DNA of 64,000 nucleotides. It comes from Ciceribacter sichuanensis. GTDB lineage: Bacteria; Pseudomonadota; Alphaproteobacteria; Rhizobiales; Rhizobiaceae. Shown one piece after another: positions 15,547 through 27,819 of the stretch (position 1 is its first letter; each line of letters starts with the position of its first letter). The DNA is taken from the NCBI RefSeq assembly GCF_024055605.1, contig NZ_JAMXLX010000005.1, forward strand, positions 1-64,000. Direction: 5' to 3'. Under the pieces are notes generated by a model. The model was not told the DNA's origin and ran no database searches. It worked only from the letters and a program-made list of their open reading frames with translations. A program made the translations under genes and the position numbers.

Positions 15547-16140
15547 TCAGGATTGAACTGTCACCGAAGACCAGTCGTCCGCCGGGCTACCGGCTTTCCA
15601 CTTGATCGAGCAGCCGATGGAGGGCTGTTGCACGGCGGGTCCCTGTCCGGTGCGGGCAATCTGGATCATGGCTGCGAGGAGGTCGCGACGCATGTCGCCG
15701 GCCTCCTTTTCCTTGCGTGACGCATCGAGACGGCCGCGATACCGGAGTTCCAGTCCGCTGTTGAAGCCGAAGAAATCAGGTGTGCAGACGGCGCCGTAAG
15801 CGCGGGCGACAGCCTGATCCTCGTCGTGGAGATAGGGAAAGGGCAGGGCGTGTTCCTCGGCAAAACGCTTCATGTTTTCGAAGGAATCGTCGGGATAGGC
15901 GCTGGCATCGTTGGAGTTGATCGCCACGAAGCCGATGCCGTGCTTTTCGAGTTCGAGCGCATCCTCGACGATCCGCTCGATCACGGCCTTCACATAGGGG
16001 CAGTGATTGCAGATGAAGGCGACGACGAGGCCGTTCGGACCGGCAAGATCGTGGATAGAGAAGGCCCGGCCTTCCGTTCCAATGAGGCGGGCGTCTGCCG
16101 CCTTCCAGCCGAAATCGCAAATCGGAGCCGTTGCTGCCAT
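15547..16140 (-). CDS. Thioredoxin-fold protein (AhpC/TSA-redoxin type, CNHCPYVK motif)
   Basis: A 197-residue cytoplasmic protein with a peroxiredoxin/thioredoxin-like fold. The redox site is C-NH-C in FICNHCPYVKAVIERI, followed by the conserved INSNDASAYPDDSFENM and the cis-proline region VCTPDFFGF. These features define a widespread family of thioredoxin-like proteins of uncertain substrate. The start at 16140 is supported by a GGAGAA ribosome binding site. It is 20 bases after the rpe stop on the same strand and may be the last gene of the cbb operon, where redox control of Calvin cycle enzymes would make sense, although that role is inferred. Confidence 0.85.
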   Translation of the reverse strand: MAATAPICDFGWKAADARLIGTEGRAFSIHDLAGPNGLVVAFICNHCPYVKAVIERIVEDALELEKHGIGFVAINSNDASAYPDDSFENMKRFAEEHALPFPYLHDEDQAVARAYGAVCTPDFFGFNSGLELRYRGRLDASRKEKEAGDMRRDLLAAMIQIARTGQGPAVQQPSIGCSIKWKAGSPADDWSSVTVQS

Positions 16141-16160
16141 TGTCTTCTCCTTCACTGGTT

Positions 16161-16865
16161 TCAGGCGGCTTCCTGAACGCCCTCCGATGCCTTGCGCAGC
16201 GCGGAGATGTTGCCCGCATAGGCCTGTTCGCCGCCCTTGAAGATCGCGGACCCCGCAACGAGTATATCGGCTCCTGCTGACACGACCAGCGGTGCCGTCT
16301 GTGGCGTAACACCGCCGTCGATCTCGATCATGATCGGCCGCTTGCCGATCATCGACTTCACCCGCCGGACCTTTTCCACCACCGAGGGGATGAAGGCCTG
16401 GCCGCCGAAGCCGGGGTTCACGGTCATCATCAGCACGAGGTCGACGCGATCAAGTGAATATTCGATGACGCTTTCCGGCGTCGAGGGATTGAGCGAAACG
16501 CCGGCCTTGCAGCCGAGATCGCGGATCGCCTGAAGCGAGCGGTCGAGATGGGTGCAAGCCTCGGCATGGACGGTGATGTAGTCGCAGCCGGCTTCCGCGA
16601 AGGCCGCGAGATACGGATCGGCGGGCTCGATCATCAGGTGACAGTCGAACACCTTGTCCGTGCGCCTACGGATCGCCTTGATAACAGGAGGTCCGAAGGT
16701 GATGTTCGGCACGAAATGACCGTCCATGACGTCGAGATGGATCCAGTCGGCGCCGGCGCGGCAGACGGCCTCGACTTCTTCCCCGAGGCGGGAGAAATCG
16801 GCTGATAGCACCGACGGCGCGATGATGATGTCGGATATCGTCTTGGGTGTCATCTCGGTTATCAT
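16161..16865 (-). CDS. cbbE: Ribulose-phosphate 3-epimerase (Calvin cycle copy)
   Basis: A 234-residue TIM-barrel enzyme interconverting xylulose 5-phosphate and ribulose 5-phosphate. Family motifs are plain: APSVLSADF, the metal-binding [35 protein letters not shown] and EIDGGV. It overlaps the end of cbbX by 4 bases (ATGA). As part of the cbb operon it supplies ribulose 5-phosphate to phosphoribulokinase. An internal ATG 12 bases downstream is an alternative start. Confidence 0.95.
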   Translation of the reverse strand: MITEMTPKTISDIIIAPSVLSADFSRLGEEVEAVCRAGADWIHLDVMDGHFVPNITFGPPVIKAIRRRTDKVFDCHLMIEPADPYLAAFAEAGCDYITVHAEACTHLDRSLQAIRDLGCKAGVSLNPSTPESVIEYSLDRVDLVLMMTVNPGFGGQAFIPSVVEKVRRVKSMIGKRPIMIEIDGGVTPQTAPLVVSAGADILVAGSAIFKGGEQAYAGNISALRKASEGVQEAA

Positions 16866-17794
16866 GGCGATACCTCCCGGGGTTGGCCTGGCATGGTGAA
16901 GACGCGGCTTGCTGCGATGTCGCGGTCTATGATGGTCGAAAGTTGCTCGGCGTTGACAGGTCCCTTCGTTTCCTCGAACAGGCGGTTGGCCTGTCTCAGC
17001 CGTGCCCTGTCGAGCGCATTGCGGATGGAGCGGGCATTGGCGAAATGCGGTTGGCGGCGTCGGCGGGCGATATAATCGGCCATCACCGTTACCGCCCCCC
17101 GGTCGAGATGATAGCCCTGCCGGTCCAGCATGCTTTCGGCGATGGAGAGCAGCTCGCCATCGTCATAATCCGGGAAGTCGATGTGGTGGGCGATGCGCGA
17201 GCGAAACCCCGGATTGCTTTCGAAAAAGCGGTCCATGCGGTCGGAATAGCCGGCAAGGATCACCACGAGGTCGTCGCGGTTGTTTTCCATGACCTGCAGC
17301 AGGATTTCGATTGCTTCCTGGCCGTAGTCGCGCTCGTTGTCGGGGCGATAGAGATAGTAGGCCTCGTCGATGAAGAGCACGCCGCCCATGGCCTTCTTCA
17401 GGATCTCCTTGGTCTTGGGCGCCGTGTGGCCGATATACTGGCCCACCAGATCGTCGCGGGTCACCGAGACCAGATGGCCCTTGCGGATATAGCCCAGCCG
17501 GTGAAGCAGGTCGGCCATGCGCAGCGCGACCGTGGTCTTGCCGGTGCCGGGATTGCCGGTGAAGCTCATGTGCAGGGAGGGAGGCTCGTGGGAAAGCCCC
17601 ATGGCGCGGCGTGCCCGCTCGACCAGCAGCAGTGCCGCCGTCTCGCGGATGCGCTGCTTCACCGGTTTCAGGCCGACGAGCTGTCGGTCCAGCTCGTCGA
17701 GAATGTCGCTCACCCCGGAGGTGCGATATTCCTCCCTGAGGTCGACGGTTTCAGGTGGTCCTTCGTCATCCGGGATCTTCTCTGGCATGGCCAT
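16862..17794 (-). CDS. cbbX: Red-type Rubisco activase CbbX
   Basis: A 310-residue AAA+ ATPase that remodels inhibited red-type Rubisco, pulling on the C-terminus of CbbL to release bound sugar phosphates. Walker A is GNPGTGKTT, Walker B is [10 protein letters not shown], and the pore-loop region [15 protein letters not shown] is conserved. The segment [20 protein letters not shown] contains the sensor/arginine residues. Length is normal for the family. It follows cbbS by 32 bases, the usual order for form IC/ID operons, and confirms the red type of the Rubisco. Confidence 0.97.
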   Translation of the reverse strand: MAMPEKIPDDEGPPETVDLREEYRTSGVSDILDELDRQLVGLKPVKQRIRETAALLLVERARRAMGLSHEPPSLHMSFTGNPGTGKTTVALRMADLLHRLGYIRKGHLVSVTRDDLVGQYIGHTAPKTKEILKKAMGGVLFIDEAYYLYRPDNERDYGQEAIEILLQVMENNRDDLVVILAGYSDRMDRFFESNPGFRSRIAHHIDFPDYDDGELLSIAESMLDRQGYHLDRGAVTVMADYIARRRRQPHFANARSIRNALDRARLRQANRLFEETKGPVNAEQLSTIIDRDIAASRVFTMPGQPREVSP

Positions 17795-17826
17795 CGTCCT
17801 TCCTCCCTCTCATGCTTTCGGTTCGA

Positions 17827-18216
17827 TCAGCGCGCCGTTGCCCACGAATAGTGCTGCGACCGGCTGCGCACATCGGTCCTGATCATCGACAGTTCCGGCT
17901 CGTGTTCCGGGCGATTGACGATGAAGGACATGGTCACCGTTTCGAGGCCACGTGTGGAGTCGAAGGCGTTGAGGCGGATGTAGTGCTGCGGATAGGCCTT
18001 GCGGCATTCGTCGAGTTCCATCGTCACGCCCTTGGCATCCTTCAGGTCGAACATGGGGTTGCCCCACATTTCCCAATAGGTGTTCCGTGGGTGCGGATCG
18101 TCGGTATACTCGATGCCGATGGCCCAGCCCCTGCGCAGGCAGTATTCCACCTGCGCGGTGATCTGTTCGTCCGTGAGGTCGGGCAGGAACGAGAAGCAGC
18201 CCTGGGTGATACGCAT
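17827..18216 (-). CDS. cbbS: Ribulose-bisphosphate carboxylase small subunit (red type)
   Basis: A 129-residue small subunit of form I Rubisco. MRITQGCFSFLPDLTDEQI is the standard N-terminus of red-type CbbS, followed by the conserved IEYTDDPHPRNTYWEMWGNP and the long C-terminal hairpin extension (HEPELSMIRTDVRSRS), a hallmark of the red type. The ATG has an AGAAGGAGAACGG ribosome binding site. It lies 26 bases downstream of cbbL; together they form the L8S8 enzyme. Confidence 0.97.
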   Translation of the reverse strand: MRITQGCFSFLPDLTDEQITAQVEYCLRRGWAIGIEYTDDPHPRNTYWEMWGNPMFDLKDAKGVTMELDECRKAYPQHYIRLNAFDSTRGLETVTMSFIVNRPEHEPELSMIRTDVRSRSQHYSWATAR

Positions 18217-18242
18217 TTCCGTTCTCCTTCTTTCTTGTTGCG

Positions 18243-20814
<2,572 letters not shown>

Positions 20815-20862
20815 GTCAGGCCTCCTTTCCGGGTTGAACGTCGAATGAGGTTCCGTTGCGGG

Positions 20863-22890
20863 TCATCGCCGGCGCTCCTTCCGGCCTCGGCCGATGAGGT
20901 GCAGCGCTTCCGTCGCGACGTGCTCCGGGGTGATGCCGAAATGCCTGTAGAGCTCGCCGGCCGGAGCGGACGCTCCAAACCCCTGCATGCCGATGAAGGT
21001 GCCATGGGGGCCGATCCAACGATCCCAGCCGAGCCGTCCGGCGGCCTCGATGGCGATGCGCGGTGCGCCGCCCAGTATCCTTCTCTGGTAGGCGTCGGTC
21101 TGGGTCTCGAATTTTTCCCATGAGGGCATGGAAACGACCGCGGCCTCGACGCCGTTTTCGGCACGCAGCTTCTCGGCAGCCTGGACGGCGATCTCGACTT
21201 CCGAACCGGTGGCGAGCAGTGTGATGTCGCGCGGTCCCTGCGCTTCCCGCAGGACATAGGCTCCCCGTGCCGAGAGGTCTTCCTGGGTGTCCGTCGTGCG
21301 GAGCATGGGCAGGGCCTGCCGCGATAACGCGAGCGCGCTCGGGGTCGATTTTTCGGCGAGCGCCAGTTCCCAGCATTCGGCCGTCTCGATGATATCGGCG
21401 GGCCGGAAGACGTTGATGTTGGGCGTCGCCCTCAGCATGGCGAGATGCTCGACCGGCTGGTGGGTCGGTCCGTCCTCGCCGAGCCCGATGGAATCATGGG
21501 TCAGCACATAGACGACCGGCAGGCCCATGAGCGCGGAAAGGCGGATCGCGCCGCGGGCATAATCGGCAAACACAAGAAAGGTGCCGCCATAGGGAACGAA
21601 GCCGCCATGCAGGGCGATGCCGTTCATCGCCGCCGCCATGGCATGTTCGCGGATGCCGTAATGCAGGTAGCGGCCACGGAAGTTTGCGGCGGTGATGGCT
21701 TGTGTCTGTGATGTCATGGTGAGGTTGGAGCCGGTCAGGTCCGCGGAGCCGCCGATGGTCAGGTCGGTTGCGCCGTTGATGACTTCCAGCGCCATCTGGG
21801 AGGCCTGACGGGTCGCGACCTTGGTCGCCTTTTCCCGGTGCTCGTTGCGGAACCTCGCGAGCCGGCGTGCGGTTTCGGGGCCGATGTCCCTGTTGACGGT
21901 GCGCTCGTAGCGCGCCTTTGAGCGCGTAGCATCCCGCCGGATCTCCCAGGTTTCTCGCGCCGCACGTCCACGGACCGCCACGCCTTCCCATGCGGACTTG
22001 ATCTCGTGCGGCACAAAGAATGGCGGGTGGGGCCAGTCGAGCTTTTCGCGGGTGGCGGTGATCTCCTTCTCGCCGAGGGCGGCCCCATGGGTCTTGTGGG
22101 AGCCTTCCATGCTGGCCGCACCCTTGCCGATCAGCGTGCGGCAGGCGATCAGCGAGGGCTTGCGGCTCTTGCGGGCGCGGTCGATGGCCTTGGCCACGGC
22201 TTCGGGATCGTGGCCATCGACGGCCTGAGCATTCCAGCCGGCAGCGCGAAAGCGCGCCAGCTGGTCCATCGACGTGGAAAGGGAGGTCGCCCCGTCGATG
22301 GAAATACGGTTGTCGTCCCAGAGCACGATGAGCTTGCGCAGCTTCAGGTGGCCGGCAAGGTCGATCGCCTCGTGGCTGATGCCTTCCTGAAGGCAACCGT
22401 CTCCGGCAACGACATAGGTGAAGTGATTGCAGAGCGACGAGCCGAAGCGGGCCGCCATCATCTGTTCTGCGATTGCCATGCCGACCGCAGTCGAAATGCC
22501 CTGCCCGAGCGGCCCGGTGGTCGTCTCGATGCCCAGCGCGTGGCCGTATTCGGGGTGGCCCGCCGTCTTCGCGCCGAACTGGCGGAAGAAGGAGAGTTCG
22601 GACATCGGCATGTCGGCAAAGCCGATCAGGTGATGGATCGCATAGAGCAGCATCGAGCCATGCCCCGCCGACAGCACGAAGCGGTCGCGGTCGGGCCAGT
22701 TCGGCATGGACGGATCGATCCGGATGAAGCGGTTGAACAGCACCGTCACCGCATCCGCCATGCCCATCGGCATGCCGGGGTGGCCGGAATTGGCTTTCTG
22801 TACGGCATCCATCGCCAGGAAACGGATGGCATTGGCCATATCCTTCTCGGCAATGGTGGCGGAACTGGCTGCTTTCTGGGAGATGTTCAT
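20863..22890 (-). CDS. cbbT: Transketolase (Calvin cycle copy)
   Basis: A 675-residue thiamine diphosphate enzyme. The TPP-binding motif is [22 protein letters not shown] with the N in WDDNRIS; substrate histidines occur in [16 protein letters not shown] and GSHKTHG; the C-terminal half has [17 protein letters not shown] and [17 protein letters not shown] start at 22890 because that ATG has a GAGGAGGA ribosome binding site, rather than at an in-frame start 15 bases upstream. It regenerates pentose phosphates for the cycle. Confidence 0.96.
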   Translation of the reverse strand: MNISQKAASSATIAEKDMANAIRFLAMDAVQKANSGHPGMPMGMADAVTVLFNRFIRIDPSMPNWPDRDRFVLSAGHGSMLLYAIHHLIGFADMPMSELSFFRQFGAKTAGHPEYGHALGIETTTGPLGQGISTAVGMAIAEQMMAARFGSSLCNHFTYVVAGDGCLQEGISHEAIDLAGHLKLRKLIVLWDDNRISIDGATSLSTSMDQLARFRAAGWNAQAVDGHDPEAVAKAIDRARKSRKPSLIACRTLIGKGAASMEGSHKTHGAALGEKEITATREKLDWPHPPFFVPHEIKSAWEGVAVRGRAARETWEIRRDATRSKARYERTVNRDIGPETARRLARFRNEHREKATKVATRQASQMALEVINGATDLTIGGSADLTGSNLTMTSQTQAITAANFRGRYLHYGIREHAMAAAMNGIALHGGFVPYGGTFLVFADYARGAIRLSALMGLPVVYVLTHDSIGLGEDGPTHQPVEHLAMLRATPNINVFRPADIIETAECWELALAEKSTPSALALSRQALPMLRTTDTQEDLSARGAYVLREAQGPRDITLLATGSEVEIAVQAAEKLRAENGVEAAVVSMPSWEKFETQTDAYQRRILGGAPRIAIEAAGRLGWDRWIGPHGTFIGMQGFGASAPAGELYRHFGITPEHVATEALHLIGRGRKERRR

Positions 22891-22901
22891 GGTCGTCCTC
22901 C

Positions 22902-23771
22902 TCAAGACATGCGATGCTTGCGTTCGAGCAGTTTGTGGATGAGCGGCGTGAAAATGAGCTGCATGGCCAGATCGAGCTTGTCGCCGGGCACGACGATCGA
23001 ATTGGCGCGCGACATGAAGCTGTTTTGCAGCATCGACAGCAGGTAGGGGAAATCGATCCCGCGCGGATTGGCGAAGCGGATCACCAGCATGGATTCAGCC
23101 GGTGTCGGGATCCACCGTGCGATGAACGGGTTGGACGTATCGACGATCGGCACCCGCTGGAAGTTGATGTCCGTCAGCGAAAATTGCGGGCAGATGTAAT
23201 GCACATAGTCGGGCATGCGCCGGAGGATGGTGTCGGTCACGGCTTCGGTTGAATAGCCGCGGGTCGCCTTGTCGCGATGGATCTTCTGAATCCATTCGAG
23301 ATTGATGACAGGCACCACGCCGATCTTCAGATCGCAGTGCTGGGCGAGATTGACATTTTCCGTGACTGCGCAGCCATGCAGTCCCTCGTAGAATAGAAGG
23401 TCGCTGTCGCGAAATTCCTCCCATTCGGTGAAGGTTCCGGGTGCCGTGCCGTATTTCGCGGCCTCGCCTTCGTCGTGGATATAGTGGCGGGTGCGCCCGA
23501 CGCCACGGCGGCCATATTCCGAAAACACGCTTTCGAGGATTTCAAGTTCGTTGGCTTCCGCCGCGAAGTGGGTGAAATCGACGCCCTTGGCCTTTTCCTC
23601 GGCGATCTTCTTCTTCATCGCCTCACGATCATAGCGGTGGAAGGCATCGCCCTCGATGAAGGAAGCGGAGATATTTTCGCGCTTGAAAATCTTCTCGAAG
23701 GTGTCCTTGACGGTGGTGGTGCCGGCGCCGGACGAGCCCGTAATGGAAATGATCGGGTATTTTGCGGACAT
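22902..23771 (-). CDS. cbbP: Phosphoribulokinase
   Basis: A 289-residue kinase that phosphorylates ribulose 5-phosphate to the Rubisco substrate. The N-terminal P-loop is [24 protein letters not shown] and the YEGLHGC segment carry substrate-binding and catalytic residues. Length and lack of the regulatory cysteines of plant enzymes agree with the class I octameric bacterial type. The ATG at 23771 follows a GAGGAGAAAAG ribosome binding site. It lies 11 bases upstream of the cbbT start and 10 bases downstream of the cbbF stop. Confidence 0.97.
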   Translation of the reverse strand: MSAKYPIISITGSSGAGTTTVKDTFEKIFKRENISASFIEGDAFHRYDREAMKKKIAEEKAKGVDFTHFAAEANELEILESVFSEYGRRGVGRTRHYIHDEGEAAKYGTAPGTFTEWEEFRDSDLLFYEGLHGCAVTENVNLAQHCDLKIGVVPVINLEWIQKIHRDKATRGYSTEAVTDTILRRMPDYVHYICPQFSLTDINFQRVPIVDTSNPFIARWIPTPAESMLVIRFANPRGIDFPYLLSMLQNSFMSRANSIVVPGDKLDLAMQLIFTPLIHKLLERKHRMS

Positions 23772-23781
23772 TCTTTTCTCC

Positions 23782-24831
23782 TCAGGCCCTAAACAGACCG
23801 CGCTTGCCGAACAGCGGCGCGCGCTCACCGATCATTGCGGGGTCCAGATGGTAGCGGGCGACGCGTGTCACCTCGCGGCGGGAGCCGAAGACCAGCGGCG
23901 TGCGCTGATGCAGGCTCTCCGGTTCGAGATCGAGAATGCGGGTGACGCTGTCTGTCGCGGCGCCTGAAGCGTTCTCGATGAGGAAGGCGATGGGGTTGGC
24001 TTCGTAGACGAGCCGCAGGCGGCCGTGAGAATAGCCTCTCCGGCCGTCCGAGGGATAAAGGAAGATGCCGCCGCGCACGAGGATGCGGTAGGCTTCCGTC
24101 ACCAGCGAGGCGATCCAGCGCATGTTGAAGTCCCGCTCGCGCGGGCCTTCTGTACCGGCGAGGCAATCATCGACATAAAGCCGGATCGCTTCATCCCAAT
24201 GGCGGTAGTTCGAGGTGTTGATGGCGAATTCGTGCGCGCGGTCCGGAATGGCAACAGACTTGTAGGCCTGCACGAAGCAGCCGAGCCGGCTCGAAAAAAT
24301 GAAGATCTCGGTGCCCTTGCCGAGCGACAGGACCAGCGCTGTCTGCGGTCCGTAGATGAAGAAGCCGGCGGCAAGCTGCCGGTGTCCCGGCTGCAGGAAG
24401 GTCGCGGTTGCATCCGCCTCGGCATTCTTCAGGGCCGGCAGAATTGAAAAGATGGTGCCGATCGAGACGTTGGTGTCGATGTTCGACGAGCCGTCGAGCG
24501 GGTCGATGACAACCGCCAGACGGGCGGTGGGGTCGAGCAGGATCGGGTTTTCCAGTTCCTCCGAGGCGTAATAGGCCACCGGCGCTCCCTGCAAGCAGGA
24601 CAGGAACAGATCGTCGCAGATGACGTCCAGTTCCTTCTGGATATCGCCGTCCGTGTTTGAGCTCTCGCGCAGCCCGTGGAAGGTGTCGTTGAGGGCGCCT
24701 TGCCCAACCAGCTTGCGGATTTCCAGTGCGGCCATCGCCAGCCGCTGGATGATTACGGCTACGTCGCGGCCTGTTTCGCCGCGTTCTGCCATGCATGAAA
24801 CGAGGTAGGCCTCCAGTGTTGCGCCCGACAT
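23782..24831 (-). CDS. cbbF: Fructose-1,6-/sedoheptulose-1,7-bisphosphatase class I
   Basis: A 349-residue Mg-dependent sugar bisphosphatase. The metal/substrate motif VVIDPLDGSSNIDTN is intact, as are FIYGPQTALVL and the late GGIFLYPSDGRRGYSHGRLRL. It is the first gene of the operon behind the promoter shared with cbbR. The start at 24831 is preceded by GGGAGGAGA; an ATG 18 bases upstream is in frame but lies on the ribosome binding site. Class I FBPases of cbb operons usually act on both sugar bisphosphates. Confidence 0.96.
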   Translation of the reverse strand: MSGATLEAYLVSCMAERGETGRDVAVIIQRLAMAALEIRKLVGQGALNDTFHGLRESSNTDGDIQKELDVICDDLFLSCLQGAPVAYYASEELENPILLDPTARLAVVIDPLDGSSNIDTNVSIGTIFSILPALKNAEADATATFLQPGHRQLAAGFFIYGPQTALVLSLGKGTEIFIFSSRLGCFVQAYKSVAIPDRAHEFAINTSNYRHWDEAIRLYVDDCLAGTEGPRERDFNMRWIASLVTEAYRILVRGGIFLYPSDGRRGYSHGRLRLVYEANPIAFLIENASGAATDSVTRILDLEPESLHQRTPLVFGSRREVTRVARYHLDPAMIGERAPLFGKRGLFRA

Positions 24832-24933
24832 GATGTCTCCTCCCATCAACGGTCGAGAGCAGGATGAAGCAATCGGTAAGTTTGTAAAATTTATTATGTT
24901 GACTATCGAAGTTAAAAATATTTACTTTCTAAT
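24832..24933. promoter_or_regulatory. cbbR/cbbF divergent promoter and CbbR operator region
   Basis: A 102-base AT-rich gap between the divergent regulator and the cbb operon. LysR-type proteins bind such gaps. The stretch around 24877-24932 is clearly AT-rich (for example TTAAAAATATTTAC at 24912-24925) and contains several T-N11-A combinations, but I cannot single out one operator with confidence. Confidence 0.55.
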
Positions 24934-25875
24934 ATGCGCAACGTATCCATCCGCCAGCTCCGCACGATCGAAGCCGTCTGCCGTCTGGGCAAGATCAATC
25001 TTGCCGCGGCCGAACTGGGGCTGACCGGACCTGCGCTGACGCTGCAGATCCAGCAACTCGAGCGGGATGCGGGCGTGGCACTCTTCGACCGGGGGCGGGA
25101 GGGCATGGTGCCGACCGGATTCGGCCTTGCGTTTCTGGAGGCGGCCCGTTCGGTGGAGGACAGTCTTTCGACGCTCGACGAATCCATCAGTGCGATGAAG
25201 GGCTTGCGCACAGGCAGACTGCGGCTGGGCGTGGTCTCGACGGGCAAGTATTTCGCCCCGCAACTGATTGCTGCCTTTCGCAAGCAGGCACCTTCGATCG
25301 AGATCAATCTCTTCATCGGCAATCGCGCCGAAATCATCCAGAAGCTTCGCGATCATGAGTTCGACATTGCGCTAATGGGGCGTCCGCCCAGGGATTTCGA
25401 GGTTCGCTCTCAGGTCTTCGGCGATCACCCGCTGGTCTTCATCGCCCCCGCCGATCACCCCCTGGCCGGCGTGTTGGATATCTCCCGCGAGCGTATCGCG
25501 GAGGAGCAGTTCCTCGTGCGCGAGAGAGGGTCGGGCACGCGGATATCGCTCGAAATCTTCCTGAGCGCCGTTCCCCGCCGTCTCGAGGAACTCGGGACGG
25601 AAATGGGCTCGAACGAAACCATCAAGCAGGCTGTGATTGCCGGGCTCGGCATTGCCTTCATCTCGGCCCATACCATCGAACAGGAGGTCAAGCTCGGCCG
25701 CCTCGTCATTCTCGACGTGGTGGACACACCGATCCGCCGCCAATGGTTCAGCGTGTCGCGGCGCGACCGGTCCTTCAACCCCGCCATGCAGGCTTTCGAG
25801 CGCTTTCTGTTGACGGAAGGAGCACGCCATCTGCCGGTGGTGGCAAAGCCTTATCCGGCAAACGCCTTCGGCTGA
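24934..25875 (+). CDS. cbbR: LysR-type regulator of the Calvin cycle operon
   Basis: A 313-residue LysR regulator. The winged helix-turn-helix is residues 5-64 (SIRQLRTIEAVCRLGKIN, then AAELGLTGPALTLQIQQLE). The C-terminal co-inducer domain contains GRLRLGVVSTGKYFAPQL and the conserved GRPPRDFEV. This HTH sequence and the divergent position next to cbbF identify it as CbbR, which activates the operon when phosphorylated Calvin cycle intermediates or redox state signal a need for CO2 fixation. Confidence 0.94.
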   Translation: MRNVSIRQLRTIEAVCRLGKINLAAAELGLTGPALTLQIQQLERDAGVALFDRGREGMVPTGFGLAFLEAARSVEDSLSTLDESISAMKGLRTGRLRLGVVSTGKYFAPQLIAAFRKQAPSIEINLFIGNRAEIIQKLRDHEFDIALMGRPPRDFEVRSQVFGDHPLVFIAPADHPLAGVLDISRERIAEEQFLVRERGSGTRISLEIFLSAVPRRLEELGTEMGSNETIKQAVIAGLGIAFISAHTIEQEVKLGRLVILDVVDTPIRRQWFSVSRRDRSFNPAMQAFERFLLTEGARHLPVVAKPYPANAFG

Positions 25876-25912
25876 TTACAGCATGCCGGTAAGGGGGCAG
25901 GGGCCCCGCGCT

Positions 25913-26140
25913 TCAGCCGGCTCCGAAAATGTCTTCGCTATGCGGTTGGATGGTCGAGGAAGTTGCCGCTACGGCTTCCAGCAATGAATCCATGATGGCC
26001 TTGCGAAGAGCGTAAGTATTGGCCGTCGTTTGCTTGCGATCCAGTCTTTGGGCTGCGGCGACCAGATTGACGCCTTGCTGCAACACGATCTGCTGTGCCC
26101 GATTTAACGCCCAGGCCTCAAGATTTGCTTGCTGATTCAT
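25913..26140 (-). CDS. Hypothetical protein, 75 residues
   Basis: A small, probably all-helical cytoplasmic protein with no signal peptide or membrane segment. Recognisable words are LNRAQQIVLQQGVNLVAAAQRLDRKQT and a Ser/Thr-rich tail. I do not recognise the family. It is supported as a gene by an AGGAGCTGAG-ATG ribosome binding site, by standing alone between convergent cbbR and upstream cysG, and by an AT-rich upstream region with a 14-bp palindrome (26202-26215). It is not obviously part of either neighbouring operon. Confidence 0.6.
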   Translation of the reverse strand: MNQQANLEAWALNRAQQIVLQQGVNLVAAAQRLDRKQTTANTYALRKAIMDSLLEAVAATSSTIQPHSEDIFGAG

Positions 26141-26201
26141 CTCAGCTCCTGCGGCTAAGTCATAGACTTTGTCATTTGACCGATACGAATCGATCTTTAG
26201 T

Positions 26202-26215
26202 AGATAATATTATCT
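26202..26215 (-). promoter_or_regulatory. 14-bp palindrome upstream of the 75-residue gene
   Basis: AGATAATATTATCT is a perfect palindrome 62 bases before the ATG of the small gene, in an AT-rich patch that contrasts with the surrounding high-GC DNA. It may be a regulator binding site or overlap a -10 element. Confidence 0.4.
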
Positions 26216-26313
26216 TGTTCTGATTTTCGAAATATCCATGAGACTTGCGCGAGGCTTTTCATCGTCTCGCCCAATTTTAGTCAGCTATATCGTTCTTCCG
26301 GTGTGTTCTTGCG

Positions 26314-26336
26314 GCGTGTCGAGAGGGATTACACGC
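26314..26336 (-). terminator. Weak hairpin at the end of cysG
   Basis: GCGTGT (26314-26319) and ACACGC (26331-26336) form a 6-bp stem with an 11-base loop that overlaps the cysG stop. No T-run follows, so termination activity is uncertain. Confidence 0.3.
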
Positions 26337-27819
26337 GCCCTGCATGGGCGGGTGCCGGCAAGTCTGAGCGATCTGTGTTCCGGCGGCATGCTTGGAAGAC
26401 CGGCCCGATGCCGATGAGAACCGGGTTCTCGTAGCCGATTTCGCTTATTCCCCGTTCGAGATCGTTCAGGCAACCTGCCCAGCTTCTCTGGCTGGAGCGG
26501 GTCACGGAACTTGCGACGACGACGGGCAAATCGGGCGCCATGCCCGCGTCGAGCAGGCGGCTGCGGATCTTGCCGGCCGTTCGCCCGCCCATGTAGAAGA
26601 CCGTGGTCGTCTTCGGGTCGGCGAGGTTGCGCCAATCGAGGTCGGCGGGCAGATCCCCGCTGCGGGCATGGCCGGTGACGAAGCGGACTGCCTGGGCATG
26701 ATCTCGGTGGGTCAAGGAGACCCCGAGGCTTGCCGCCATCGCGCTTGCGGCGGTGATGCCGGGCACGACATCGCAGGAGATACCGTGCCGTTCGAGGAAG
26801 GCGATCTCTTCACCGGCCCGGCCGAAGATCATCGGGTCGCCGGATTTCAGCCGCACTACCCGTTTGCCTGCCTTGGCGAGCGCCAGCATGGTATCGTTGA
26901 TGTCCTCCTGCCGGCAGCTTTCGCGTCCGCCGCGTTTTCCCACCAGCATGCGCTTGGCTTCCCGTCGGGCAAGCTCCAGGACTTCGGCCGAAACCAGATC
27001 GTCGAACAGGATCGCATCGGCCGATTGAAGGGCGCGCACGGCTTTCAGGGTCAGGAGTTCGGCATCGCCCGGACCGGCTCCGACCAGGGTGACATGGCCG
27101 TGGGTCTGGTCGACGGCCAGCCGTTCGGCGTCGGCGAGCAGGGATTGGCCATCGCTCTCCTCCGGTGGGCGGTTGCCGGCGAAAGCGCGGTCGACGAAGC
27201 GTTCCCAGAAATTTCGGCGTGACTGCGGCGTTGTCAGAAGCGTGTTCGCCCTTTCTCGCAACGCCTGCGCCAGTTCCGCCCATGACTTCAGCGCAGGCGG
27301 CAGCAGCGTCTCGATGCGCCGGCGGATCGCCTGGGCGAGAATCGGGGCGGCGCCGTCCGTGGAAATCGCCACAACGACCGGCGAACGGTTGACGATGGAG
27401 CCGAACTGGAACTGGCAGAAATCGGGCTTGTCGATGACGTTGACGGGAACACCGGCCGCACGGGCGGCATCGTGAAAGGCCTGCGCCTCCTCTTGCGTTT
27501 CGCAGTCGGCGAGCGCGAGAGCCTTGCCCGTGAAGATGCCGGGATGCCAGGCATGGGGGTGGTGGATGATGGAGCGGACTGCTGTCTCATCGATCAGCGC
27601 CTTCATAGCCTCGCCCAACTCCTCATTCGGGCAATAGACATGCACTTCCGCTCCGCAGGCGGCCAGCAGCTCGGCCTTCCAGGCCGCACCGTCGGAGCCG
27701 CCGGCGACGATTGTCTGTTTTCCTGCAAGCGACCAGAAAACGGGAAGCTTGGCGAGCGGGGCGACACGCGCCGTCGTGGTCGGTTTCGGCTCACTCAGCC
27801 GCAGCGGCATGGCAGGCAT
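26329..27819 (-). CDS. cysG: Siroheme synthase (trifunctional CysG)
   Basis: A 496-residue enzyme making siroheme, the prosthetic group of the nitrite reductase encoded upstream. The N-terminal half is the NAD-dependent dehydrogenase/ferrochelatase domain (VAGGSDGAAWKAELLAACGAEV, with KPDFCQF); the C-terminal half from about residue 240 is the uroporphyrinogen III methyltransferase (VGAGPGDAELLTLKAVRAL, VRLKSGDPMIFGRAGEE, GITAASAMAASLG). The nucleotide-binding glycine motif is looser than in E. coli CysG. It overlaps the end of nasA by 29 bases, so it is the last gene of the nitrate operon. Confidence 0.93.
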   Translation of the reverse strand: MPAMPLRLSEPKPTTTARVAPLAKLPVFWSLAGKQTIVAGGSDGAAWKAELLAACGAEVHVYCPNEELGEAMKALIDETAVRSIIHHPHAWHPGIFTGKALALADCETQEEAQAFHDAARAAGVPVNVIDKPDFCQFQFGSIVNRSPVVVAISTDGAAPILAQAIRRRIETLLPPALKSWAELAQALRERANTLLTTPQSRRNFWERFVDRAFAGNRPPEESDGQSLLADAERLAVDQTHGHVTLVGAGPGDAELLTLKAVRALQSADAILFDDLVSAEVLELARREAKRMLVGKRGGRESCRQEDINDTMLALAKAGKRVVRLKSGDPMIFGRAGEEIAFLERHGISCDVVPGITAASAMAASLGVSLTHRDHAQAVRFVTGHARSGDLPADLDWRNLADPKTTTVFYMGGRTAGKIRSRLLDAGMAPDLPVVVASSVTRSSQRSWAGCLNDLERGISEIGYENPVLIGIGPVFQACRRNTDRSDLPAPAHAGRV

